64,000 bases of DNA from Flavobacterium sp. DG2-3 (GCF_030730925.1 NZ_JAVAMB010000001.1:866085-930084); one strand, 5' to 3'. Shown: positions 53,993-62,760, counted from the stretch's first letter. The notes: a model not told the origin generated them from the sequence alone. Numbers and translations are program-made.

Positions 53993-56200
53993 TTATCGCG
54001 AAATCGAAAACGGAATTTTCATAGAAACAATAATATTTCTTCCCGCTTCAGGAAGTTCGATAAGTCGGTAAAAGCTGGTGTGATTTAAATATCTCGTATT
54101 GAATAAATTCTGGATCTGAATATTGATGCTGATGTCCTCTTTTCCTGTTTTTACTTTTGTACCCAAAACCACATTAAAAACATGGCTTTCGGCTGTTTTT
54201 CTCTCAGGTGGAACAATGTTGTTTTGTGCTGCTGTAAAACGATAATCAACAGAGAAATAAGAATCTTTTAAAAAGCTGATTTGTGGTTCGTAATTCAGTC
54301 CAAACAAAACCGAAGGCGGCGGAGAAAACGGAAGTGTATATCCTTTCTTGCTTCCTGATTTTTGTTCAGAATACAAATATTCAGCCGCTATTTCGGCGCT
54401 TAAAGATTTGATGAAATAATAGCGCGTCTGCAATTCAGCGCCATAACGGAAAACTTTACTTTGCTCGTATTCAAAAACTTGATTTCCTGCTCCGTAATAA
54501 ATATCATGAGCTGAGGTCGGATTCAGATAAATGAAATTCGGAAAATAATTCACAAACGGCGTCAGCTGAAAAGACCAGTTTTGCTGATTCCATTCCATTC
54601 CCAAATCCAGTTGATACGAACGTTCCGCATCCAGATTCGGATTTCCTTTTTCGAATCTGAAATAATGATAATTCACTCCGTTTGAAGCCAGTTCCTTGGC
54701 AATCGGCATTCTGAAACTTGAACCTAAATTCGCTTTAAGCGAAAGCTTTCCAGGATTATAATTGATTCCCGCTGACCACGTAAAACTGTCAAAAGTCTTT
54801 GTTAAATCCTGAGAACGCTGCAAATATTCCATTTGCGTTTCATTGTTTTCAGAAACGGGACTTTGAAACCAATCGTAATACGATTTCATTTTGATTTTTC
54901 CATAATCGTAACGTACAGCGCCGTGCAGCAACCATTTTTCGTTCAGCTCTATTTTATCATAAACAAATAAACCCGCATTAATTTGGTTGAAAGCCGGAAT
55001 CAAAAAACTCCATCCGTTAATAGCATTTTCTTGTATAACGACATTAGTCCCGACAGTAATCTGATGGTGATTAATGGCGAATTCGTCCTTCGCAGAAAAC
55101 GACCAAACGTTTTTATCATATTGGCGTTCCAGATCTTGTGGCGCGTACATATCTTCAGGATAAATTGGGGGCATATATCCGTGGTTTACATAATGGCTCC
55201 ATTCTCTTCGAAAGTTTTTCTGAAAACCAATTTGCGTTTCAAAAGCATGATTTTTCCAATTAAATGAAGTCGTATTACTCACCTTCAAATGATTCACCTG
55301 TTGATACGGCATCAAAATATCGCGACTCGATTTATCGTGCAGTTCGGTATCGACATTTCGAGGTTCGAGCCCGTGCGCATTCGCGAAAAAACCGTTTTTG
55401 GTATAAATATTACTGAAATAAAAAACAGACTTCAGTTTTTCTCCAGAATAACCCGTACTCAAATGAAAATCGAGTTCGCGCCCAGCCGTATTACGCAAAT
55501 GATTTTTGTATAATGGAACTTCGTAACTGTAAACTTGCACCTTATCAGTCGGAACACGATAATCACCATAATCCATAGTCGTTACCCGCGTGTCGAAGAA
55601 CCAGTTTTCATTTCGTCCAAATAAATTAAGCGAACTCCCAAATTGAGCATTGTTGCTTTTTCCCGTAAGATCAACGCTTCCGCCAAAAGTATTTTGGAAT
55701 GGAAGAGGAAGCGGTTTAATGTTCACTGCACCGCCCACAGCATCAGATCCGTAGATAAATGAAGAAGGGCCTTTTATGATTTCTACTCGATTTACCGCAT
55801 ATTGGTCAATTTCTAAACCGTGATCGGCGCCCCATTGCTGGCCTTCGTGTTTTAAACCATTTTCGATCACAATAACCTGATTAAAACTCAAGCCTCGAAT
55901 AAGCGGTTTTGAACCTCCAGAACCAATCGAAATAGTTTTAACGCCAGGCAATTTCTGCAAAGACTGCATCAAGCTTCCGCCAAGATTACGCTGAATAAAA
56001 CTGCTGCTCACCGTTTCTAAATTCAGCGATTCTTCTTTTTTGCGTTTTTCAGCAGGATTTCCGTTTACCAAAACTTCTTTCAATTCTTTTATTTCAGGCT
56101 TTTTTTCTGAAGGCTGATTTTGAGAAATAACTTCAGTTGAAAGCAATAAACTAAGGAGTAAAAAACAAGATTTCCAAAAAAGGAATTGGGCATTCTTCAT
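53993..56200 (-). CDS. TonB-dependent receptor, ZnuD-like
   Basis: Outer-membrane importer of 735 residues, the same length as the receptor at 14536-16743. Signal peptide (MKNAQFLFWKSCFLLLSLLLSTEVISQ), no carboxypeptidase-like domain, then a plug (about 60-180) with KPLIRGLSFNQVIVIENGLK and EIIKGPSSFIYGSDAVGG. QQWGADHGLEID is reminiscent of the PDH region of ZnuD-type zinc receptors. The barrel ends GRNIIVSMKIPFSISR. Gene order and the AztD-like neighbour favour zinc (or another divalent metal) as substrate. It lies 10 bp after the DUF4625 gene. Confidence 0.9.
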   Translation of the reverse strand: MKNAQFLFWKSCFLLLSLLLSTEVISQNQPSEKKPEIKELKEVLVNGNPAEKRKKEESLNLETVSSSFIQRNLGGSLMQSLQKLPGVKTISIGSGGSKPLIRGLSFNQVIVIENGLKHEGQQWGADHGLEIDQYAVNRVEIIKGPSSFIYGSDAVGGAVNIKPLPLPFQNTFGGSVDLTGKSNNAQFGSSLNLFGRNENWFFDTRVTTMDYGDYRVPTDKVQVYSYEVPLYKNHLRNTAGRELDFHLSTGYSGEKLKSVFYFSNIYTKNGFFANAHGLEPRNVDTELHDKSSRDILMPYQQVNHLKVSNTTSFNWKNHAFETQIGFQKNFRREWSHYVNHGYMPPIYPEDMYAPQDLERQYDKNVWSFSAKDEFAINHHQITVGTNVVIQENAINGWSFLIPAFNQINAGLFVYDKIELNEKWLLHGAVRYDYGKIKMKSYYDWFQSPVSENNETQMEYLQRSQDLTKTFDSFTWSAGINYNPGKLSLKANLGSSFRMPIAKELASNGVNYHYFRFEKGNPNLDAERSYQLDLGMEWNQQNWSFQLTPFVNYFPNFIYLNPTSAHDIYYGAGNQVFEYEQSKVFRYGAELQTRYYFIKSLSAEIAAEYLYSEQKSGSKKGYTLPFSPPPSVLFGLNYEPQISFLKDSYFSVDYRFTAAQNNIVPPERKTAESHVFNVVLGTKVKTGKEDISINIQIQNLFNTRYLNHTSFYRLIELPEAGRNIIVSMKIPFSISR

Positions 56201-56210
56201 TAAATCTGAT

Positions 56211-56678
56211 TTATAAAATTTTAATACTTAAACCTTTCAGTGTCTGCCAGCCTTCTTTGTCCGTCAAACGGATCATAAAATGATAATCGCCTGGATCAAC
56301 ATCTGCTGGAATTGAGATTTGTGCCGTTGCTTCATAACTTTTTACACCATCTGGAATGGTGTAATTGTTAATGAAAAGCATTGGTTTTACAGGTTTTTTT
56401 ATGGCATCCATTTCGCAGCTTTCAACCTCAGTGCTATGCGTATGATGATCAAAATTGTGATGAATGTCTAAACTGTAAGAACCCAATTCGACATTATCAC
56501 TAAAATTGGCTTTAAAAGTGAATGTTTTTCCACGTTCGATTGTACTGCACTGAATTGGAAATGCGTCTGCTGCAGTGTTGATTACAGGATATTCCGTATC
56601 GATTTCGGCATTATCGCTGGAGCAGGAAGAAATAAAAGCAAGAGCCAAAATGCCTGACAATAACTTTATCTTTTTCAT
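56211..56678 (-). CDS. DUF4625-like lipoprotein
   Basis: 155 residues. Lipoprotein signal MKKIKLLSGILALAFISSCS; the mature part is one immunoglobulin-like beta domain (FTFKANFSDNVELGSYSLDIHHNFDHHTHSTEVESCE, then ADVDPGDYHFMIRLTDKEGWQ). The HHNFDHHTHS stretch gives a dense His cluster suited to metal binding. DUF4625 proteins occur beside TonB receptors in Bacteroidota. It lies tightly between the other DUF4625 gene (16 bp) and the receptor (10 bp). Confidence 0.8.
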   Translation of the reverse strand: MKKIKLLSGILALAFISSCSSDNAEIDTEYPVINTAADAFPIQCSTIERGKTFTFKANFSDNVELGSYSLDIHHNFDHHTHSTEVESCEMDAIKKPVKPMLFINNYTIPDGVKSYEATAQISIPADVDPGDYHFMIRLTDKEGWQTLKGLSIKIL

Positions 56679-56694
56679 GTTTTCTGATTTTTAA

Positions 56695-57615
56695 TTAAAG
56701 CGCAAATGGCAAATCGATCGACTGTGAAAAATTGATATTGTACGTTGTATTTTTATACAAAACCAAGAAAGTATAATCGCCTGCAGCCCAAGATTTGTTG
56801 GCAATTAAATCTTGTCCAATAGGAACATTGTTGTCTTTTGCAGCGCCAATTGTAAGCTTTGGAGTTTCTCTCGTAAACTTTGTACCATCCCAAGGAACAT
56901 TAGAGAACTGACTCGCATCGGCCACATTTTTATGTTCGAAAACATCGTAGACAATCACTTTTTTAAAATCAATCTGATCAACGCTTTCGGGATTGTGTTT
57001 GGCATTTTTATTAATCAAAAGCAGATACATGATTCCGTTGCCTTTTACACCTTCAAGCGTTACCTGAGAACTGAAAATGTCGTTGTTTTTATACTTGGCA
57101 TCGGCATTAGAAAACTTGCCTTTTCGGTACATAAAAGCATCATTTATAAAAAGAGTAAATACCGAAGCAACTGGGTTTACAGGAATATTTTCTAGTTTAT
57201 AGATCGTTAAGTTTTTCTTTACCTCAAGCTTGCTTCCGTTTTGATCATTAACGATAATGATAAAGTCGTATTTACCTTCTGCAGCGTCTTCAGGAATATC
57301 AAAATGTTTGTGAACGGTTGCGTTTTTTGCGCCCGCATATTGCGCCCAAGTAATTTCGTGCGACCAGACTTTAGAATAGGTTTCACCGCTTCTTTGAACA
57401 ATTTTTACCTGCACATTTTCGATTTTATCAGCTGCAGTAACTTCCGCATTAAAATGGAAATCTGCGCCAATAGTTGCCGTTTCGTTGTTGCCAAGACCCA
57501 ATTCGATTTTGTCGATTGTGGGAATAGTTTTTTCTGGTTCAGAATCGTCATTGCTACAGCTTGTAAAAGCAATTGCAGCAAAAAACGAAGTCAGAAGGAG
57601 TTTTGTTGTTTTCAT
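56695..57615 (-). CDS. DUF4625-like lipoprotein, larger
   Basis: 306 residues. The start MKTTKLLLTSFFAAIAFTSC (57615) gives a clear lipoprotein signal; 25 residues upstream in frame are repeat-region sequence. The N-terminal half is a DUF4625-type domain (EKTIPTIDKIELGLGNNETATIGADFHFNAEV, then HKHFDIPEDAAEGKYDFIIIVND). The C-terminal half (about 150-306) is a second beta-rich domain I do not recognise, with NPESVDQIDFKKVIVYDVFEHKN. It is followed after 16 bp by the shorter DUF4625 gene. Likely a surface or periplasmic partner of the receptor. Confidence 0.75.
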   Translation of the reverse strand: MKTTKLLLTSFFAAIAFTSCSNDDSEPEKTIPTIDKIELGLGNNETATIGADFHFNAEVTAADKIENVQVKIVQRSGETYSKVWSHEITWAQYAGAKNATVHKHFDIPEDAAEGKYDFIIIVNDQNGSKLEVKKNLTIYKLENIPVNPVASVFTLFINDAFMYRKGKFSNADAKYKNNDIFSSQVTLEGVKGNGIMYLLLINKNAKHNPESVDQIDFKKVIVYDVFEHKNVADASQFSNVPWDGTKFTRETPKLTIGAAKDNNVPIGQDLIANKSWAAGDYTFLVLYKNTTYNINFSQSIDLPFAL

Positions 57616-57681
57616 TTTTTCTGATTTGATTTTGATCATTTTATAAAGAGTATTTGGGTTACGTGAAAGGTTCAATGTGTC

Positions 57682-57840
57682 TGAGTCCAAGAAGGACGAT
57701 ACATTGAGGCGAAAGCCCCATAGGACGAAATGTTTATAGAAATATAAATTTTGCGTTTGATGAATAAGCCCCAGCGGGGCGACATATTTATAGGAATCGA
57801 TTTACCGTTACGACAGAGCTCCAGAGGAGCGAAACATAAA
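57682..57840. repeat. Four tandem REP-like hairpin units
   Basis: Four short units share a stem, a 3-5-base loop, and a downstream GA(A/C)A(T/A) tail: GTCC..GGAC near 57684, GCCCC..GGAC near 57715, GCCCCAGCGGGGC near 57769 and GCTCCAGAGGAGC near 57818. They lie in the 466-bp gap of the metal operon. Confidence 0.75.
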
Positions 57841-58081
57841 CAAACAGACCAAAAGCCATGATTGAGCTTTAAGTCAGAATACAGAAATCGATTAAAAAGG
57901 AAATAATTTTTGTGCGGAAAAAAGCAATATCTCAACATCAAAAAATAGATTTTTGATGCAAAAATGAATTGTCAATACTAATATTAACTGCTAAAATAAA
58001 TGAGAATCTTAGACGCTTTTAAAATCTTAAATCCTTAAAAGAAACAAACAGCCAAATTGCCGAACAATCGGAGCACAAAAA

Positions 58082-58435
58082 TTAAAATGTAAAAGCAGGA
58101 GGGGCTCGAAGTGAAAATAAAGACCCTTTAAAAAATGCTAAATGTTGCTGGCTGTAAAAACTAAGATGTTTGACAGCAACATTATTTTTATAAAATTGAA
58201 AAGCAGAAAACTCAAAAGTTCCGACAGCGCTGAATTTAAAATCGCAAATCGAACATTTATGAAACGAATGTAATTTTGCTTTGAACTGTGGCTTTTCTGA
58301 AATTGAAATTTCCAGTTTTTCTTTTGATAAATTGGTATCTAGAATATGCTCATACGAATGGACAGCCGGAAACAGTATTGCGAACAATACGATTAACGGC
58401 ATTAGAAGATTGATATATTTAATTTTCTTTTTCAT
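58082..58435 (-). CDS. Small membrane-anchored HSYEH/CxxC/PP protein (metal operon)
   Basis: 117 residues, the same length as the protein at 16904-17257. A TM segment (about 8-24) is followed by HSYEH at 26-30, a HSFHK region at 56-60, CSIC at 61-64 and LRAPP at 109-113. All motifs are at the same positions as in the paralogue, although overall identity is modest, so the residues are under constraint. The topology puts the Cys/His part outside the inner membrane. It is the first gene after a promoter covered by two palindromic operators. A role in metal sensing, delivery or TonB-receptor function is inferred. Confidence 0.78.
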   Translation of the reverse strand: MKKKIKYINLLMPLIVLFAILFPAVHSYEHILDTNLSKEKLEISISEKPQFKAKLHSFHKCSICDFKFSAVGTFEFSAFQFYKNNVAVKHLSFYSQQHLAFFKGSLFSLRAPPAFTF

Positions 58436-58475
58436 TCGTGAAGGTTGACTTCTGGACGAGTTTTTTGCTAATTAA

Positions 58476-58528
58476 TGCAATAATGTTGCAAATATAGAAA
58501 TCTTATTTTTAAATGCAATACTGTTGCA
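58476..58528. promoter_or_regulatory. Two Zur/Fur-like palindromic operators
   Basis: TGCAATAATGTTGCA (58476-58490) and TGCAATACTGTTGCA (58514-58528) differ at one base and lie 38 bp apart centre to centre. Each has TGCAA/TTGCA arms around a 5-base centre. They overlap the -7 and -33 elements of the minus-strand promoter, as repressor sites should. Confidence 0.7.
58489..58518 (-). promoter_or_regulatory. Promoter of the metal operon
   Basis: Minus-strand TTG (58518-58516), exactly 20 bases before or 19 between, then TATATTTG (58496-58489). It matches the flavobacterial consensus and gives a leader of roughly 45 bases. Confidence 0.7.
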
Positions 58529-58588
58529 GTAATTGTTTGAAAAAAGCAGCTAATTTGCTATTTTAGCCAATCTTATATTCCTTTAAAA

Positions 58589-61165
58589 ATGAAATTTCGC
58601 TACAGCTTTCTCAGTTTTTTAATGACCATTACGATTGGATTTTCCCAATCCAAACCAAAAGAAAATATTGTTCTAGAAAATGGTGTCTCAGAGCAATTGG
58701 CGGATTTCAGAAAACAGCAGATTTCTAATTTGAAGTACGATCTTTCATTCGAAATTCCGAATCAGAAAAGCGAAGATATTACTTCAAAATTGGTTTTAGA
58801 AGCAACTTTATCAGACCTAACTCAGCCTTTGTATTTAGATTTTAAAGAGAAATCTCAAAACATCAAAACAGTTGAAGCAAACGGAAAAAACATTGCTATT
58901 ATTCATGAAAAAGGACATATTGTAATTCCTTCTCAGAGTTTGGTTTTAGGGCAAAATACAATCCAGATTTCGTTTATTGCTGGGAATTTATCTCTTAACC
59001 GAAACGATGATTTTCTCTACACTTTATTAGTTCCAGACCGCGCGAGCACACTGTTTCCGTGTTTCGATCAGCCCGATTTAAAAGCTACTTATAAATTAAG
59101 TTTAACTGTTCCGAAAGATTGGAAAGTTTTGGCTGGAGCCGAAGTGAAAAGCAAAGTTGAAAAAGGCGATTTTACTTCGTGTACTTTTGGAGAAAGCGAT
59201 AAAATGAGCACCTATTTGTTTTCTTTCGTAGCAGGAAAATTTCAAAGTGTGACAAAAAAGCCAAGTAACATGGAAATGACGATGCTGTATAGGGAAAACA
59301 ATCCGAGAAAGATTGAAATGAGCACCGATACGATTTTCAATTTGCATCAGCAGTCGATAGATTTTTTAGAAAAATATACCAATTATAAATTTCCTTTTCA
59401 AAAACTAGATTTTGCTGCAATTCCTGTTTTTCAATATGGCGGAATGGAACATGTTGGAGCGATTCAATACCGAGAATCGACTTTGTTTTTGGATAATAGT
59501 TCAACAGACAGCGAAAAATTGAATCGCGCTAAATTAATCGCACACGAAACCTCGCACATGTGGTTTGGCGATTTGGTCACCATGAAATGGTTTGATGATG
59601 TTTGGATGAAAGAAGTTTTTGCCAATTTTATGGCAGACAAAATCATGAATCCGATTTTCCCGAAAGTCAATCATAATCTGCAGTTTTTTACAGCGCATTA
59701 TCCGAGCGCTTACGCGGAAGACCGATCGTTGGGAACACATCCGATACGACAGCATTTGGCAAATTTGAAAGATGCAGGTTCGCTTTACGGCGCTATGATT
59801 TACAACAAAGCACCGATTATGATGCGTCAGTTAGAAGCTTCGATGGGAAAGGTAGCTTTTCAAAAAGGAATCGAAAAATACATTCAGAAATACGCCAACG
59901 ACAATGCCGATTGGAATAATCTCGTAGAAATTCTAGATACCGAAACGCCTCTAGACATGAAGAAATGGAGCGAGGTTTGGGTAAACAAATCGGGAAGAGC
60001 TATTTTTTCTGACAGAGTAGAATTCGATAAAAACAATAAGATTAAAAGTTTTGAGATCAGTCAAAAAGCAGAAGATGGTTCTGAAAATGTTTGGCCTCAG
60101 ATTTTCCAAATCGGATTGGTGTATAAGAATGAAGTAAAAGTTTTAAACGCTCAGATAAATGATAAAAAACTGATTTTAAACGAAGCGATCGGGCTTAAAA
60201 AACCGTTGGCTGTCATTTATAATTATAATGGTTTTGGATACGGTGTTTTTCCGCTTGACGGGAATAATTTAAATTATATTTCAGGCTTAAAAGATGAGGT
60301 TGCAAGGGCTTCGTCGTATAGTAATCTTTATGAAAATACTTTGATTGGGAATGTTTCGCCAGAAAAAGCTTTTGATTGTCTTTTTAGAGGAATTCAATCG
60401 GAAGAAAATGAATTGGTTTTGCGAATGGTTTCAGGTAATCTGAATACAATTTACTGGAGATTTTTGACTGAAAAACAGCAAAATAAAGTCCAAAAGCAAC
60501 TTGAAGATGTCTTGTATACCCGTTTAAACGAAAAATTATCAGCTAATATTAAAAAGACTTTATTCGTATTGTTTAGTTCGATTGCTTACTCAGATTCTGG
60601 AAAAGAGAAATTATTTAAAATCTGGAGCAAAGAAATTACAATTCCGGGGTTAAAATTAAATGAAGACGATTACACCAATATGGCGATGAATCTGGCCATT
60701 TTTAAACATGAAAAAGCGAATCAGATTTTAGTGAAAGCTAAAATGGCGATGACAAATCCAGATAAAATAAAACGATTTGAGTTTTTGATGCCTTCACTTT
60801 CTCAGGATGAAAACGTGAGAAATGCGTTTGTTGAATCTTTAAAAGACGATGCTAATCGTGAGAAAGAATCTTGGGTTTCTGCTGGGCTTGCCAATGTAAA
60901 TCATCCGCTTCGTCAGGAAAGTGCGCAAAAGTATATTAGATTTTCACTAGATTTGGTAGACGAAATTCAGCGTACGGGAGATATTTTCTTTCCGAAAGAC
61001 TGGCTGGACAATACTGTTGGAAAGTATTCGTCGAAATATGCTTTTGATGAAGTGCAGCGATTCTTAAAAGAAAACCCTAATTTTAGTCCGATCTTGAAGC
61101 GCAAATTATATCAAGCGACAGATTTGCTTTATAAAGCACAAAATATTAAAAAAGAAACCGAATGA
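58589..61165 (+). CDS. M1 family metallopeptidase (aminopeptidase N-like)
   Basis: Zinc aminopeptidase of 858 residues, exported (MKFRYSFLSFLMTITIGFSQ). Exopeptidase motif GGMEH at 284-288, zinc-binding HETSH from His319 followed by the third-ligand Glu in DDVWMKEVFANFMADK, and a catalytic Tyr in the LYGAMIYNKAP block. The long helical ERAP1-like C-terminus is present. It is divergent from the metal operon with the operators between, so it might share the regulation, but no plus-strand promoter is clear there. The stop overlaps the next ATG by 4 bases. Confidence 0.95.
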   Translation: MKFRYSFLSFLMTITIGFSQSKPKENIVLENGVSEQLADFRKQQISNLKYDLSFEIPNQKSEDITSKLVLEATLSDLTQPLYLDFKEKSQNIKTVEANGKNIAIIHEKGHIVIPSQSLVLGQNTIQISFIAGNLSLNRNDDFLYTLLVPDRASTLFPCFDQPDLKATYKLSLTVPKDWKVLAGAEVKSKVEKGDFTSCTFGESDKMSTYLFSFVAGKFQSVTKKPSNMEMTMLYRENNPRKIEMSTDTIFNLHQQSIDFLEKYTNYKFPFQKLDFAAIPVFQYGGMEHVGAIQYRESTLFLDNSSTDSEKLNRAKLIAHETSHMWFGDLVTMKWFDDVWMKEVFANFMADKIMNPIFPKVNHNLQFFTAHYPSAYAEDRSLGTHPIRQHLANLKDAGSLYGAMIYNKAPIMMRQLEASMGKVAFQKGIEKYIQKYANDNADWNNLVEILDTETPLDMKKWSEVWVNKSGRAIFSDRVEFDKNNKIKSFEISQKAEDGSENVWPQIFQIGLVYKNEVKVLNAQINDKKLILNEAIGLKKPLAVIYNYNGFGYGVFPLDGNNLNYISGLKDEVARASSYSNLYENTLIGNVSPEKAFDCLFRGIQSEENELVLRMVSGNLNTIYWRFLTEKQQNKVQKQLEDVLYTRLNEKLSANIKKTLFVLFSSIAYSDSGKEKLFKIWSKEITIPGLKLNEDDYTNMAMNLAIFKHEKANQILVKAKMAMTNPDKIKRFEFLMPSLSQDENVRNAFVESLKDDANREKESWVSAGLANVNHPLRQESAQKYIRFSLDLVDEIQRTGDIFFPKDWLDNTVGKYSSKYAFDEVQRFLKENPNFSPILKRKLYQATDLLYKAQNIKKETE

Positions 61166-62088
61166 AAATCGAAACAGAAATAGAGAAAGTCTCCAGTTTT
61201 CAGCATCTTGAAATGCTGGCAAACCAAGTTGTGGAAGGTTTTATTTCGGGAATGCACAAGAGTCCGTTTCATGGATTTTCGGCCGAATTTGCTGAGCATA
61301 AAGTTTATAACGCGGGCGAAAGCACCAAACATATCGACTGGAAATTGTTTGCCAAAACAGATCGTTTGTACACTAAACGTTTTGAGGAAGAAACCAATAT
61401 GCGCTGTCATATTATTGTCGATAATTCGTCGTCGATGCATTATCCAGAATTGAAATCGAATCAGCCTTTTTATGAAAAGAAGATTGGTTTTACGGTTTTG
61501 GCTTCGGCGGTTTTGATGAATATTTTAAAGAAACAACGCGATGCTGTTGGTTTGAGCGTTTTCTCCGATCATTACGAATATTATGCTCCAGAAAAAGGAA
61601 GCGATCGTCATCATCGAATGCTCTTAAATAAACTGGAACAATTATTAGAACAGCCAAAAGTTAAAAAAACAACAGATACGATTACGTATTTGCACCAAAT
61701 TGCAGAGAAAATGCATCGCCGTTCGATGATAATTTTGTTTACCGATATGTTTCAATCTGCAGATGATGAGAAATTGTTCAACGCTTTGCAACATTTAAAA
61801 CACAACAAACATAAAGTAGTGCTGTTTCATGTTGTAGACAGTAAAACTGAATTGGAATTTGATTTTGACAATACGCCGAGAAAGTTTATTGACTTAGAAT
61901 CAGGCGATGAGGTTTCTATTTTTGCCGATAATGTAAAAGAAGAATACGAGAAAAGGGCAGAAGCGTACTTTAAAGAATTGTCTTTAACCTGCGCGAAGAA
62001 CCAGATTAAGTACGTTTCGGTCAATGTTGGCGATAATTTTGAAAAAATATTGACTACTTATTTGGTTGAAAAACAAAACTTTGGATAA
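61162..62088 (+). CDS. DUF58 domain protein (vWA-like)
   Basis: 308 residues, cytoplasmic. The DUF58 signature is complete: HKVYNAGESTKHIDWKLFAKTDRLYTKRFEEE (about 50-80), then a von Willebrand A-like domain with the metal site DNSSSMHYPE (about 90). Such proteins usually work with a MoxR AAA+ ATPase in protein maturation. No moxR gene is adjacent here; instead it overlaps an M1 peptidase by ATGA, so cotranscription is certain. The gene is followed by the tRNA array. Confidence 0.9.
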   Translation: MKIETEIEKVSSFQHLEMLANQVVEGFISGMHKSPFHGFSAEFAEHKVYNAGESTKHIDWKLFAKTDRLYTKRFEEETNMRCHIIVDNSSSMHYPELKSNQPFYEKKIGFTVLASAVLMNILKKQRDAVGLSVFSDHYEYYAPEKGSDRHHRMLLNKLEQLLEQPKVKKTTDTITYLHQIAEKMHRRSMIILFTDMFQSADDEKLFNALQHLKHNKHKVVLFHVVDSKTELEFDFDNTPRKFIDLESGDEVSIFADNVKEEYEKRAEAYFKELSLTCAKNQIKYVSVNVGDNFEKILTTYLVEKQNFG

Positions 62089-62126
62089 TATTTTAAATAA
62101 AAATTAAATATTTTTTATAAAAACAC

Positions 62127-62156
62127 TTGCAGAAACGAAATTCTGTTATATCTTTG
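62127..62156 (+). promoter_or_regulatory. Promoter of tRNA-Asp 1
   Basis: TTG (62127-62129), 19 bases, TATCTTTG (62149-62156). Confidence 0.85.
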
Positions 62157-62174
62157 CAACCGCAATAACGCAGA

Positions 62175-62248
62175 GGTTTGGTAGTTCAGTTGGTTAGAAT
62201 ACATGCCTGTCACGCATGGGGTCGCGGGTTCGAGTCCCGTCCAGACCG
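62175..62248 (+). tRNA. tRNA-Asp (GTC)
   Basis: 74 bases. Acceptor GGTTTGG pairs with CCAGACC, the D-arm and T-arm (GCGGGTTCGAGTCCCGT) are standard, and the anticodon loop CTGTCAC gives GTC. CCA is not encoded. It is identical to the copy at 62844-62917. Confidence 0.98.
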
Positions 62249-62257
62249 CAATATTGG

Positions 62258-62288
62258 GAAAAGCCTTTCGTAACAGAAAGGCTTTTTT
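62258..62288 (+). terminator. Terminator after tRNA-Asp 1
   Basis: AAGCCTTTC (62261-62269) pairs with GAAAGGCTT (62276-62284), then T-run. Confidence 0.9.
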
Positions 62289-62325
62289 GCCCAAATACGG
62301 TATCTAAGATTAGTTGTGTTGTTTT

Positions 62326-62403
62326 GCTACGACTTTGTAACTCGTAGCTGGTTTAGTAGTTAGACCAATGAAAAGCTTTCCACTTTTGTGGATGGCTTTT
62401 TTG
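62326..62403 (+). other. Possible collapsed tRNA-Asp unit with terminator
   Basis: GCTACGA/TCGTAGC hairpin, then GGTTTAGTAGTTAGACC (62350-62366), which reads like the 5' end of tRNA-Asp joined to its last acceptor bases. An AAAAGC..GGCTTTTT hairpin with T-run follows, as after the intact copies. Confidence 0.4.
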
Positions 62404-62760
62404 ATTTAAGACCTTTTGTGAAAAGGTAAATTCCAATGATTTTGAAGTCTCAAAATTAAATTCCAAATTCCAATTTACATATAGTTTGTCATTTCGACCG
62501 AAGGGAGAAATCGCACACGTAATTCCCTAAAGATTTAACCGCAAAGAGCGCAAAGAATTTTACGCAGAGAACGCTAAGTTTTTAAGTAGTTTTTATATAA
62601 TAAAAAAGTTCGCAAAGCTATTTGGATAAAGCTTTGCGAACTTTGCGCTTTTAATTTTGGTCCCGATAGCTATCGGGATTGCGGTTAAAAAAGTTAAGAA
62701 TAAAGAAAATTCTTCTTTTTTGGCAAAAACTTCAATTTTTAAAATATTGGAATTTAGCTC
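62404..62760. repeat. Repeat-rich spacer between tRNA genes
   Basis: It contains half of the TCATTTCGA repeat (62489-62512), a CGCAAAG-family palindrome (62539-62695) and TCCCGATAGCTATCGGGA (62661-62678). No gene is supported. Confidence 0.7.

Noticed and set aside
57672..57941. 89-residue minus-strand frame in the metal operon gap
   Set aside because: It is made of the REP-like hairpin units and has no domain, signal or start context of a gene.
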